NCBI GenBank assembly: GCA_013002885.1
Contig: JABDLS010000022.1
Span: forward strand, 1-41,419
DNA length: 41,419 nt
Reading direction: 5' to 3'
Source of the DNA: Gemmatimonadota bacterium
Lineage (GTDB): Bacteria > Gemmatimonadota > Gemmatimonadetes > Longimicrobiales > Gaopeijiaceae
Part shown: positions 35,002 through 41,419 of the stretch, piece after piece
Layout: the number at the start of each line of letters is the position of its first letter
Position numbering within the stretch: the first letter of the stretch is position 1
The notes under the pieces: generated by a model
Databases searched by the model: none
What the model saw: the letters and a program-made list of their open reading frames with translations, nothing else
Told to the model about the DNA's origin: nothing
Position numbers and translations under genes: made by a program

Positions 35002-35511
35002 GTGAGCACCAGCATCCTCGAAGACATCAAACAATCACGTCCGTTCCGCTCCGAGAGCCACGAGGCGTATGTGACGCTTCTGCGGACGGCTGACGATGCA
35101 AAGCGCTTCGTGGGACAGGTGCTCGAGCCCGAGGGGGTAACGCTCCAGCAGTACAACGTCCTACGGATTCTTCGTGGGGCCGGAACCGATGGGCTACCGA
35201 CACTGTCGGTGGCGGAGCGCATGATCGAACGGACCCCGGGCGTCACCCGCCTCATCGACCGCATGGAGCGAAAAGGGTGGGTGTGCAGGAACCGGTGTAC
35301 CCAGGACCGCCGTCGGGTGTGGTGCCGCATCACCGACGAGGGCCTGGAGCTCCTGGCCCGCCTGGACGAGCCCGTCGACGCGGTTGACGATATCCTCGCT
35401 GGGGCCCTGGATACCGAGCAACTCGACCAGCTGCTGGATTACATGAATCGCGTTCGCGCTCACATCCGCACGGTGTCTGGAGACGGCACGGGGGATCCCC
35501 AGGAGGACTGA
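35002..35511 (+). CDS. MarR-family transcriptional regulator
   Basis: 169 residues from GTG 35002 (AAGG ten bases upstream). The winged helix-turn-helix lies at about residues 45-125: VTLQQYNVLRILRGAG, then LSVAERMIERTPGVTRLIDRM with the recognition helix, and the wing TQDRRRVWCRITDEG. A C-terminal helix gives the dimer interface. It is followed 28 bases later by a sigma-70-like promoter and the two D-amino-acid-type hydrolase genes, which it may control. Confidence 0.9.
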   Translation: MSTSILEDIKQSRPFRSESHEAYVTLLRTADDAKRFVGQVLEPEGVTLQQYNVLRILRGAGTDGLPTLSVAERMIERTPGVTRLIDRMERKGWVCRNRCTQDRRRVWCRITDEGLELLARLDEPVDAVDDILAGALDTEQLDQLLDYMNRVRAHIRTVSGDGTGDPQED

Positions 35512-35539
35512 TCCTCCACCCGAAGGCTCGCCGCTTCGG

Positions 35540-35568
35540 TTGACGGGCCTTGTGGCTGAGACTAATTC
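35540..35568 (+). promoter_or_regulatory. Sigma-70 promoter TTGACG-N17-TAATTC
   Basis: TTGACG at 35540-35545 and TAATTC at 35563-35568, with the ideal 17-base spacer, 40 bases before ATG 35609. Its position favours the ATG start over the longer open frame, whose first TTG is the -35 element itself. Confidence 0.65.
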
Positions 35569-35608
35569 GTCGGCGACCTCCCTCTTGTTGCCCCAGCCGC
35601 GACCTCTC

Positions 35609-37345
35609 ATGTCATCTGTCTTGTTCGGTCGGGCCCGTGCCGGCCTATCCGTCGTTCTCTCCTTCGCCGTGGCGGCCTGCTCCGCGGGTCCTTCCGTACC
35701 CGCGTCCGGTCCGGTGCCCACGCCGACCTCTCCCGGGGAGTACGACGTCGTGATCGAAGGGGGCAGGATCGTCGACGGGACCGGGAACGGGTGGTATCCC
35801 GGCGACGTGGGTATCCGCGGCGATCGTATCGTCGCCGTCACGCGTCCGGGTGTCCTCCGGGAGGCGCCGGCACACACCCGTATCGACGCAGCGGGCATGG
35901 TCGTAGCTCCGGGCTTCATCGATATCCAGAGCCACTCGCGCTCGTCCTTCGTCGGCACCGGCGACGGAAGGGTCGTTTCGAAGGTCACCATGGGCGTCAC
36001 CACGGAGATCATGGGCGAGTCGACGACGAACGGGCCGTCGAGTCCAGCCATGCTCGAGGCCGCCGGGGCGCAAGTCGGCGTGACGCAGTTCGAGACGTTC
36101 GGCGACTGGATGCAGGCGATGGAGGACCATGGCGCATCAGTGAATTTCGGCTCTTTCGTCGGGGCGTCGACCATCCGGGTGTTCGGCATGGGGATGGCCA
36201 TGGGCACGGCCGGGAGCCCCGAGCGTCGGGCCATGCAGCAGGCGGTTCGGCAGGCGATGCGCGACGGCGCGTTCGGCATCGGGTCGGCTCTCGTTTATCC
36301 GCCGGGCAACTTCGCCGCCACGGATGAGCTCATCTCCATCAACGCGGCCGCCGCCCCCTTCGGTGGTGTCTACATCACACACATGCGGTCGGAGGCGGAC
36401 AACTTCCTCGAGGCCATCGATGAAGCCCTCGAGATCGGGACCGAGGCGGGCGTGCCGGTGGAGATCTATCACCTCAAAGCCGCCGGGCAGAGGAACTGGC
36501 ACAAGGCGGCCCTCGCCGTGGCCAAGATCGATTCGGCGCGGGCTGCCGGGGTCGACGTTCAGGCCAACATGTACCCGTACACCGCCGGGGGTACGGGGCT
36601 CGATGCCTGCTTCCCTCCTTGGGCTTCGGCCGACGGAGAGCTCTTCGAAAACCTGGCCGATCCGGAGATGCGGACGCGGATCCGTCGAGAGATGGAGGTA
36701 CAGACCGAGCCGTGGGAGGCCTTCTGTTCCCTGGCCACACCCGAGGGAACCATGCTCCTCGGTCTGAACCTCCCCGAACACCAGCAGTATCGAGGTTGGT
36801 GGCTCGCGGACATCGCCGAAGCGATGGGCAAGGACTGGATCGACACGGCCATGGACATCGTGCTGGCCGAGCGGCAGCGCGTTTCGACCATGTACTTCCT
36901 CATGAGCGAGGAGAACGTGGCCATGCAGCTCCAGCAGCCGTGGATCAAGTTCGGAACCGACGCTGGCGGCATGGATCCCGCCACGGTCGATGGTCTGGCT
37001 CACCCTCGGGCTTATGGCACCTTCACCCGCATCCTCGGGAAGTATGTCCGCGAGGAGAACGTTCTCCCCCTGGAAGACGCCGTCCGGAAGATGTCCTCGG
37101 CGGTGGCAACCCGGTTGAGCATCCGTCATCGCGGCCTCCTCGAGGAGGGCTACTATGCCGACGTGGTCGTCTTCGACCCTGAGACCGTCGCCGACCATGC
37201 CACCTACGACGAGCCGCACCAGTTGTCGACGGGAGTTCGCCACGTCTTCGTGAATGGTGTCGCGGTGGTCGCCGACGGAGTACATACCGGCGCTCTGCCC
37301 GGGCGCCCGGTCCACGGACCGGGTTGGGCCGGGTGGGAGCGGTGA
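35609..37345 (+). CDS. D-aminoacylase-like amidohydrolase lipoprotein
   Basis: 578 residues. The signal peptide ends with the lipobox VAAC (C24). The fold follows N-acyl-D-amino-acid deacylases: YDVVIEGGRIVDGTG, a central TIM barrel with YITHMRSEAD and IYHLKAAG supplying two metal His, FGTDAGG near the late Asp, and a C-terminal GYYADVVVFDP. The first metal motif is altered: GFIDIQSHSRS replaces the usual DxHxH, so Q107 stands where the first His is expected, and GES (135-138) replaces the usual Asn-Cys. It may bind a single zinc, with E137 as a ligand. The pairing with a D-aminopeptidase suggests scavenging of D-amino-acid peptides. Confidence 0.85.
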   Translation: MSSVLFGRARAGLSVVLSFAVAACSAGPSVPASGPVPTPTSPGEYDVVIEGGRIVDGTGNGWYPGDVGIRGDRIVAVTRPGVLREAPAHTRIDAAGMVVAPGFIDIQSHSRSSFVGTGDGRVVSKVTMGVTTEIMGESTTNGPSSPAMLEAAGAQVGVTQFETFGDWMQAMEDHGASVNFGSFVGASTIRVFGMGMAMGTAGSPERRAMQQAVRQAMRDGAFGIGSALVYPPGNFAATDELISINAAAAPFGGVYITHMRSEADNFLEAIDEALEIGTEAGVPVEIYHLKAAGQRNWHKAALAVAKIDSARAAGVDVQANMYPYTAGGTGLDACFPPWASADGELFENLADPEMRTRIRREMEVQTEPWEAFCSLATPEGTMLLGLNLPEHQQYRGWWLADIAEAMGKDWIDTAMDIVLAERQRVSTMYFLMSEENVAMQLQQPWIKFGTDAGGMDPATVDGLAHPRAYGTFTRILGKYVREENVLPLEDAVRKMSSAVATRLSIRHRGLLEEGYYADVVVFDPETVADHATYDEPHQLSTGVRHVFVNGVAVVADGVHTGALPGRPVHGPGWAGWER

Positions 37346-38475
37346 GCGCTGGGCGAAGCAGGGTGCCGCGTGGTCGAGATGTGAGCGCCCTGCTTTGTCT
37401 CCTGGCGGCGGGGTGTGGGGGCTCCGGCGAGGCGGAAGCGGACATGCCCGGCCGGGTGACCGAGACACCCGCCGAAGACGTCGACGGCGTGGTGCGCGTG
37501 CTGGTGTATCACGACATGGAAGGCCTCACCGGTCAGTCGGACCCAAACACCTTTCGCTTTGCCCATCCGGAGCGGTACGCCATGGGCCGTGCGTACCTCA
37601 CCGGCGACGTGAATGCGGTCGTAGCCGGCCTGCTCGAGGGAGGGGCAGACGAGGTACACATCGTGGACGGACACGGCAGCGGGAACCCGGACCCCGATCT
37701 TCTCCTCGACGAGCTCGATGATCGCGCCGAACTGGTAAGCCGAGACGAGCCATTCGATGCCTACGTCGATCTTGCCGAGGCCGGCGTCTACGACGCCGTG
37801 GCAGTGGTGGGCATGCACGCGAAGACGGGCAGTGGTGGCTTCGCGTCGCATACCTACACGCTCGGGATCGAATTCATTCTCAATGGGATGCCCGTCACCG
37901 AGACAGAAGTCGTCGGTTACTCGTGGGGCCGGGTCGGGGTGCCCGTCATCTTCGCCTCAGGAGACGATCGGCTTGCTGCCGATCTGGAGGGCCCCATGCC
38001 CTGGGTCGAGATGGTGACGGTGAAGACCGCCACATCGGCTTCATCGGCCGAGCCGCGTCCTGTCGATGAAGCTCGGGCGGACCTCAGGGCGGGGGCCCGC
38101 CGCGCCATCGAGAGCTATCGCTCGGCTCAGGCGATGCGGCTCGGCGAACCCGTTATCGCGCAACTCCACGCCGTGCCGCCTGCGGACCTTTCCATGCTGG
38201 ACGGCGTCCCTGGCATCGACTACGCGGACCAACGGGTGACGTTCACGTCGTCGGATTTCCGGGGCGCGTACGACGGACTCGTGGAGTTGGTGACCGTGGC
38301 CCGGGGAGGGTACGCGTCCGTCATGGGCGAGACCGGTCGGGCCATGGCCGGGCCAGCCTTCGCGCCCACCTATTCCGATGCTCTTTTCGATCGCTGGATG
38401 GACTTCGAATCCGGCCGCTGGTCGGCCCCCTCTTCCGACCCGGCGGAGCGCCGCACCTACCACGGCTTCCACTGA
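37342..38475 (+). CDS. M55-family D-aminopeptidase (DppA-like) lipoprotein
   Basis: 377 residues from GTG 37342, which overlaps the upstream stop (GTGA). The lipobox LAAGC puts the lipid on C25. The zinc and catalytic residues of DppA are recognisable: D58 and E60 in HDMEG, H111 in DGHGSGNP, H159 in GMHAKTG, and E187 or E189 in NGMPVTETEV. The later GVPVIFASGDD is family-typical. DppA releases D-amino acids from D-Ala-D-Ala-type peptides. Here the enzyme is exported and coupled to a D-aminoacylase-like protein, so both probably act on peptidoglycan-type or other D-peptides outside the cytoplasm. Confidence 0.88.
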   Translation: MSAGRSRVPRGRDVSALLCLLAAGCGGSGEAEADMPGRVTETPAEDVDGVVRVLVYHDMEGLTGQSDPNTFRFAHPERYAMGRAYLTGDVNAVVAGLLEGGADEVHIVDGHGSGNPDPDLLLDELDDRAELVSRDEPFDAYVDLAEAGVYDAVAVVGMHAKTGSGGFASHTYTLGIEFILNGMPVTETEVVGYSWGRVGVPVIFASGDDRLAADLEGPMPWVEMVTVKTATSASSAEPRPVDEARADLRAGARRAIESYRSAQAMRLGEPVIAQLHAVPPADLSMLDGVPGIDYADQRVTFTSSDFRGAYDGLVELVTVARGGYASVMGETGRAMAGPAFAPTYSDALFDRWMDFESGRWSAPSSDPAERRTYHGFH

Positions 38476-38632
38476 GGAGCTTCTCCGGCGAAGGCAACGG
38501 AACCGAGCTTCCTCCCGTCTGATTGTGCAGGAGGGTGGGCGCGAAGATGAAACCCGCCGCCGGGGGACTCGTAGGTAAAGTCGATGGGTGGACGATGTGG
38601 GTGGGGTTCGGTTCGACGTAGCCGTGACGACG

Positions 38633-38806
38633 ATGATGATGAACGTGGAAGAAAGGATCCGATTTCTGCTCCGGACGGCGATCCGGGTGGAGGAAGAGGG
38701 CGACGCGAGAGTGGCGTTCCTTTTTCGACGGATGGCGGAGGATCTAAGCGCTGGTGAGAGCGCTACTCTGCCCGGCGGCCCGGTCTTGGTAGCCGCAGCC
38801 GACTAA
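38633..38806 (+). CDS. Small helical protein, function unknown
   Basis: 57 residues from the first of three successive ATG codons (38633, 38636, 38639). It is a charged amphipathic helix pair (NVEERIRFLLRTAIRVEEEG, then VAFLFRRMAEDL) with a Ser/Pro/Gly tail. No Shine-Dalgarno stands out and GTG 38588 could extend it by 15 residues. A strong terminator lies 27 bases after the stop, which supports a transcribed gene here. Confidence 0.5.
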   Translation: MMMNVEERIRFLLRTAIRVEEEGDARVAFLFRRMAEDLSAGESATLPGGPVLVAAAD

Positions 38807-38832
38807 GCCGCGGAGCCGAATCCCGACCTCGT

Positions 38833-38872
38833 CGGCCCGGTCGCCCCACCGGCGACCGGGCCGGCTTTGTTT
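38833..38872 (+). terminator. Strong Rho-independent terminator
   Basis: CGGCCCGGTCGCC (38833-38845) pairs perfectly with GGCGACCGGGCCG (38851-38863) around a five-base loop, followed by GCTTTGTTT. It ends the transcript of the small protein and possibly of the D-aminopeptidase operon. Confidence 0.85.
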
Positions 38873-38961
38873 CGGCCATCTTCCGCCTCGTCTGCCGTAG
38901 GTCAGGCGGGGTAGGGGGGTGGATTCGACGGGGGCTAGAAGATGGCACTGTGCGGGAAGGA

Positions 38962-38983
38962 ACAAGTGGACGAAGCTACTTGT
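38962..38983. promoter_or_regulatory. Inverted repeat ACAAGT-N10-ACTTGT, candidate operator
   Basis: Perfect six-base arms with a ten-base spacer, 63 bases before the sulfocyanin-like gene, next to an AT-richer stretch (ACCATTTTTCACAAACC). It is likely a site for a dimeric regulator at that gene's promoter. Confidence 0.45.
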
Positions 38984-39002
38984 ACCATTTTTCACAAACC
39001 CA

Positions 39003-39028
39003 AGGCCTCGACGACGAAAACGAGGCCT
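39003..39028 (+). other. Leader hairpin AGGCCTCG-N10-CGAGGCCT
   Basis: Perfect eight-base arms around an A-rich ten-base loop, ending three bases before the GAGAGGAA ribosome-binding site of the sulfocyanin-like gene. In the mRNA it would stand just upstream of the ribosome site and could affect stability or translation. Confidence 0.5.
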
Positions 39029-39045
39029 CAACGAGAGGAATCACG

Positions 39046-39642
39046 ATGAAGGCCTACAAGCTCATTCCCGTCGCCGGGTTCTTCCTGGCAGCCTGTGGCG
39101 GTGGCGAGTCCGCCGATGCACCCACCTCTGACGACACCCCGACTCCGCCTCCTGCAGCCGCCCCGGCCGGGCCAGAGATTCCCGGCGGGGAGCTCAGCAT
39201 GCCCGGGTGGTATCAGGTCGACCATGACGCCATGACGGTCACGTTGGATATCGAGGCCGGATCCACGGCCGACAACAACTATTGGAACTACAACGGGGCC
39301 ACCAACGGAGAGTGGGCCATCACCGTGCCGGTGGGCTACACGGTCACCGTGAACCTCTCCAACTCGGATCCCAATATGGCCCACAGCCTGGGTATCTCTC
39401 GGGAGCTGACCAACTTTGCCGTGCCGCCGGCGCCCGAGCCGGTGTTCGAGGGCGCCATCACGCAGAATCCCCAGTCCATGGTCGACGCGACCATGCCGGG
39501 CGAGTCGGAGACCGTCACCTTCGTCGCCAGTGAGGCCGGAGATTACTCCATGGTCTGCTACATCGCCGGTCACACGGCCGTGGGCATGTGGCTGTACTTC
39601 GTCGTCGCGGAAGGTCAGGACGCAGGCGTCGCCGGTATGTAG
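39046..39642 (+). CDS. Sulfocyanin-like blue copper lipoprotein
   Basis: 198 residues from ATG 39046 (GAGAGGAA upstream). The lipobox LAAC places the lipid on C17; a Thr/Pro/Ala linker (about 25-45) follows. The cupredoxin has the sulfocyanin pattern YWNYNGATNGEWAITVPVG and type-1 copper ligands H113 (MAHSLG), C171 (SMVCYIAGH), H176 and M181. The protein should carry electrons on the outer face of the cytoplasmic membrane or in the periplasm, like sulfocyanin in archaeal and some bacterial terminal oxidase chains. No oxidase gene is in the window. Confidence 0.88.
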   Translation: MKAYKLIPVAGFFLAACGGGESADAPTSDDTPTPPPAAAPAGPEIPGGELSMPGWYQVDHDAMTVTLDIEAGSTADNNYWNYNGATNGEWAITVPVGYTVTVNLSNSDPNMAHSLGISRELTNFAVPPAPEPVFEGAITQNPQSMVDATMPGESETVTFVASEAGDYSMVCYIAGHTAVGMWLYFVVAEGQDAGVAGM

Positions 39643-39698
39643 TCGAGGTCCTCGGCCGGACTCAGGATCCGGTCGCGTGTCCGGACGCCCTTGGGGCG

Positions 39699-39735
39699 AG
39701 GGGGCGGCACCTTTCGGGGTGGCGCCCCCTTTGTT
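39699..39735. terminator. Terminator between sulfocyanin-like and terC genes
   Basis: AGGGGGCG pairs with CGCCCCCT, extended by CACC/GGTG after one mismatch, with TTTGTT following on the plus strand. It lies between convergent genes and touches the TerC stop codon. Confidence 0.65.
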
Positions 39736-40490
39736 CAGTCGCCCGCGCCGCCCGGCGCAGAGTCTCTGAGCTTCACAGGATCCGAGTCGCGGTTTGCCCG
39801 GAGGTTGATCATCTCCACGAAGATCGAGAAACCCATGGCGAAATAGATGTAGCCCTTCGGGATTTCCTGGTGCATGCCCTCGGCCACCAGGGACATGCCG
39901 ATGAGGAGCAGGAACGAGAGGGCCAGGACCTTCACGGTGGGATGGCGGTTCACGAAGGCGCTCAGCCGCTCGGCCGAGACGATCATCACGAAGCCCGCGA
40001 TGAGGATGGCCAGGACCATGACAGGCAGGTCTTCGGCCAGCCCGACCGCGGTGATGACCGAATCGAGAGAGAAGACGATGTCCAGAAGGGCGATCTGGAT
40101 GATGACGCTCGTGAAGGAAGCCGCCTTCGCGGCGGCGCCGTGTCCCCCTTCTTCGCCCTCGAGCTTGTGATGGATCTCTCGAGTGGCCTTGAAGAGGAGG
40201 AACATGCCACCGGCGATGAGGATCAAGTCGCGCCCGGAGATCTCTCGCCCCAGTGTCGAGAAGAGGGGCTGGGTGAGCCCCATGATCCAGGTGATGGAGA
40301 AGAGGAGGAGGATTCGAGTCGTTATGGCGATGGTCAACCCCACGCGTCGAGCGCGAGCCCGGGCGCTCTCCTTCACCCGCTCGGCGAGGATGGCGACGAA
40401 GACGATGTTGTCGATGCCGAGGACGATCTCCAGGACGGTCAGCGTCAGGAGTGCGATCCAGGCTTCGGGGTTGTTGGTCCAGTCGAGCAT
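39735..40490 (-). CDS. TerC-family integral membrane protein
   Basis: 251 residues with seven or so helices. The two TerC repeats show the acidic metal-site motifs LEIVLGIDNIVFVAI (near 20-34) and LLDIVFSLDSVITAVG (near 133-148), with conserved Asp in each. A short charged loop (HHKLEGEEGGHG) lies between. TerC/Alx proteins are manganese or related metal exporters linked to tellurite resistance and to metal loading of exported proteins. It is divergent from the MarR gene. The 206 bases between them hold the MarR operator; a yybP-ykoY manganese riboswitch was looked for and not found. Confidence 0.9.
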   Translation of the reverse strand: MLDWTNNPEAWIALLTLTVLEIVLGIDNIVFVAILAERVKESARARARRVGLTIAITTRILLLFSITWIMGLTQPLFSTLGREISGRDLILIAGGMFLLFKATREIHHKLEGEEGGHGAAAKAASFTSVIIQIALLDIVFSLDSVITAVGLAEDLPVMVLAILIAGFVMIVSAERLSAFVNRHPTVKVLALSFLLLIGMSLVAEGMHQEIPKGYIYFAMGFSIFVEMINLRANRDSDPVKLRDSAPGGAGD

Positions 40491-40665
40491 TCGTGCGGAA
40501 TCCGATCTCCGACGTGTTCCTGTTAGGAAGCTCCAAGGTACCCTGTCCCGGTCCTGCTTCCCACCTCCGCCGTTGCGCGGCTGCGTGGCCGACTCCAGGT
40601 CCGGGTCATGGCGCCGGGTCTGTCGCCCTTATGCCTCCTTGAGGAAGAGGAGGCTATTAATTACA

Positions 40666-40682
40666 TTGATTTGACAAATCAA
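40666..40682 (+). promoter_or_regulatory. Perfect palindrome TTGATTTG-A-CAAATCAA, MarR operator
   Basis: Eight-base arms around one base, 14 bases before the MarR ATG, in an AT-rich island. A weak promoter TTGAGG (40639-40644) and TACATT (40662-40667) with a 17-base spacer would place the operator over the -10 element and the start. No Shine-Dalgarno precedes the ATG, so the mRNA may be nearly leaderless. Confidence 0.7.
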
Positions 40683-40696
40683 AATAAACTTATGCA

Positions 40697-41182
40697 ATGA
40701 CGATGTCGGACGCAGATGTGGTGCGCGAGGGGCTCCTCGAACTCGTCGAGGCGTTCCGGACCACTTCGGCCGTCGATCCAGTGGCCTCCGTGAAGGTCTC
40801 GAGTCACCAGGCGCGCATCTTGAGGCAACTGGACAACGAGGACCCTACCATGGTGGGGGAGCTTGCCGACCACTTCGGTGTGACCCCGTCGACCATGTCC
40901 CTGAACTTGAGCCGCCTCGAAGAGGCTGGCTGCGTCCGGCGAAGTCGGGACCCCGAGGACCGGCGGGTCATGAACGTCCGATTGACTCCAGCGGGCCTCC
41001 GCATCAAGGAGGCGACGTCCGTTCTCGACATCGCGAGGGTCGACGCCGTGCTCGCCTCGCTTCGTCCGGAGGAACGGGCGAGAGCAGTTGAAGGAATTGG
41101 CCTTCTCCTGGAGGGAGCCCACCGGGTCTCGTCCCGGGCTGCGGAGTATCTCGACGCCCTCACCGGGGATGCCACATCGTGA
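40697..41182 (+). CDS. MarR-family transcriptional regulator
   Basis: 161 residues. The winged helix-turn-helix spans about residues 35-105: SSHQARILRQLDNEDPTMVG, then ELADHFGVTPSTMSLNLSRLEEAG with the recognition helix, and the wing RDPEDRRVMNVRLTPAG. ATG 40697 is used; ATG 40692 is out of frame and ATG 40703 is possible. A perfect palindrome stands directly upstream, so autoregulation is likely. The gene is followed by an ABC-type exporter ATPase, the usual arrangement of a MarR repressor with an efflux system. Confidence 0.9.
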   Translation: MTMSDADVVREGLLELVEAFRTTSAVDPVASVKVSSHQARILRQLDNEDPTMVGELADHFGVTPSTMSLNLSRLEEAGCVRRSRDPEDRRVMNVRLTPAGLRIKEATSVLDIARVDAVLASLRPEERARAVEGIGLLLEGAHRVSSRAAEYLDALTGDATS

Positions 41183-41232
41183 AGTGCAACTAATTCGTCC
41201 TTCCTCTCGTCTATATCTGAAACGCTACCTCC

Positions 41233-41247
41233 ACCGACATTGTCGGT
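41233..41247 (+). promoter_or_regulatory. Palindrome ACCGACA-T-TGTCGGT upstream of the ABC gene
   Basis: Perfect seven-base arms around one base, 25 bases before ATG 41272. It differs from the marR operator at 40666, so it may bind another regulator or form a leader hairpin. Confidence 0.5.
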
Positions 41248-41271
41248 CCGTTTTCAAATGGAGCACCAACG

Positions 41272-41419
41272 ATGGCCGATCACCCGCTGATTCATCTCGA
41301 GGGACTGAGCAAGGTGTTCTACACCGAAGAGGTGGAGACCCATGCGCTGTCGAACATCAACCTGTCGATCCAGACGGGGGAGTTCGTGTCGATCGCGGGA
41401 CCGTCGGGGTGTGGCAAGA
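41272..41419 (+). CDS. ABC transporter ATP-binding protein, LolD/MacB type (partial, 5' end)
   Basis: The first 49 residues, open to the window end. GGAG stands nine bases before ATG 41272. The sequence LEGLSKVFYTEEVETHALSN is followed by INLSIQTGEFVSIAGPSGCGK, the beginning of Walker A. The loop with a short acidic TEEVETHAL is typical of the MacB/LolD/FtsE group, which power lipoprotein release or efflux. Its partner permease must lie beyond the window. Confidence 0.88.
   Translation, partial: MADHPLIHLEGLSKVFYTEEVETHALSNINLSIQTGEFVSIAGPSGCGK

Noticed and set aside
36137..37468. Long antisense frame over the D-aminoacylase-like gene (and similar ones at 13063-14160 and 19167-20720)
   Set aside because: These are antisense shadows of conserved genes in GC-rich DNA; they show no domain and no ribosome site.
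38943..38957. TGGCAC as a second sigma-54 promoter before the sulfocyanin-like gene
   Set aside because: The -12 element is absent: the bases at the required spacing read GA, not GC, and there is no TTGC.
40491..40640. yybP-ykoY manganese riboswitch before the TerC gene
   Set aside because: The conserved loops of that riboswitch could not be found in the minus-strand leader.
35561..41199. Shared 11-mer ACTAATTCGTC at 35561 and 41189, each just after a MarR gene
   Set aside because: Only the first has a -35 partner, and an 11-base match between two places in 41 kb is expected by chance.
1..41419. tRNA, rRNA, CRISPR array, insertion sequence or prophage genes
   Set aside because: Read on both strands and none was seen; no transposase, integrase or regularly spaced repeat is present.

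Overview
The window looks like chromosomal DNA of a GC-rich, Gram-negative-type (diderm) bacterium. Support comes from many lipoprotein and signal-peptide genes, a TAT-exported lipoprotein, two predicted outer-membrane proteins (a DUF5916-type barrel and an OprB-like porin), a PadR regulator next to a membrane protein with a HAAS-like N-terminus, a six-bladed beta-propeller remnant and a sulfocyanin-like copper protein. That mix fits Gemmatimonadota best, but this is an inference from gene content with no marker gene to prove it. No rRNA, tRNA, CRISPR array, insertion sequence or prophage was seen.

Layout. 1-121: 3' end of a thioredoxin. 233-925: an AbrB/PIN (VapBC-type) toxin-antitoxin pair with three operator-like half-sites. 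1042-5760 (minus): an operon of an NTT/MFS-like transporter with a HEAT-repeat tail, a protein with two CRP-like domains, and a zinc-ribbon membrane protein. Divergent from it, 5879-11071 (plus): an exported protein with the domain order of glucan water dikinase (phospho-His domain, then PPDK-type ATP-grasp), followed by two exported SxxK serine hydrolases of the class A beta-lactamase fold. 11266-12649: beta-propeller remnant, two-cupin lipoprotein, small membrane protein. 12853-17017: a NatAB-like ABC exporter whose second permease is fused to a CPBP protease. 16986-20816: a permuted ATP-grasp protein and a SulP-STAS-cNMP transporter. 20833-24222 (minus): DUF5916 outer-membrane protein with a CxxCH motif, and a porin. 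24284-25826 (minus): padR, a HAAS-like membrane protein and an ExbB/MotA-like protein. 25827-26747: a lipoprotein gene behind a near-consensus sigma-54 promoter with three upstream palindromes.

26894-34222 (minus) is a tightly packed seven-gene operon: retropepsin-like RimB-type protease, RimK amino-acid ligase, AstE/AspA-like deacylase, a complete tripartite tricarboxylate transporter (TctC, TctB, TctA) and a TAT-exported CocE/NonD hydrolase. 34330-38475 (plus) holds a DUF456 protein, a MarR regulator, and a D-aminoacylase-like plus D-aminopeptidase-like lipoprotein pair behind a recognisable sigma-70 promoter. 38633-39642 holds a small ORF and the sulfocyanin-like lipoprotein; 39735-40490 (minus) a TerC protein; 40697 to the end a MarR regulator with a perfect palindromic operator and the start of a LolD/MacB-type ABC ATPase.

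The strongest candidates for undescribed systems are (a) the divergent transporter/HEAT/cNMP and exported dikinase/SxxK hydrolase locus, (b) the RimB-RimK-AstE operon joined to a solute importer and a hydrolase, and (c) the sigma-54 promoter with stacked palindromes.
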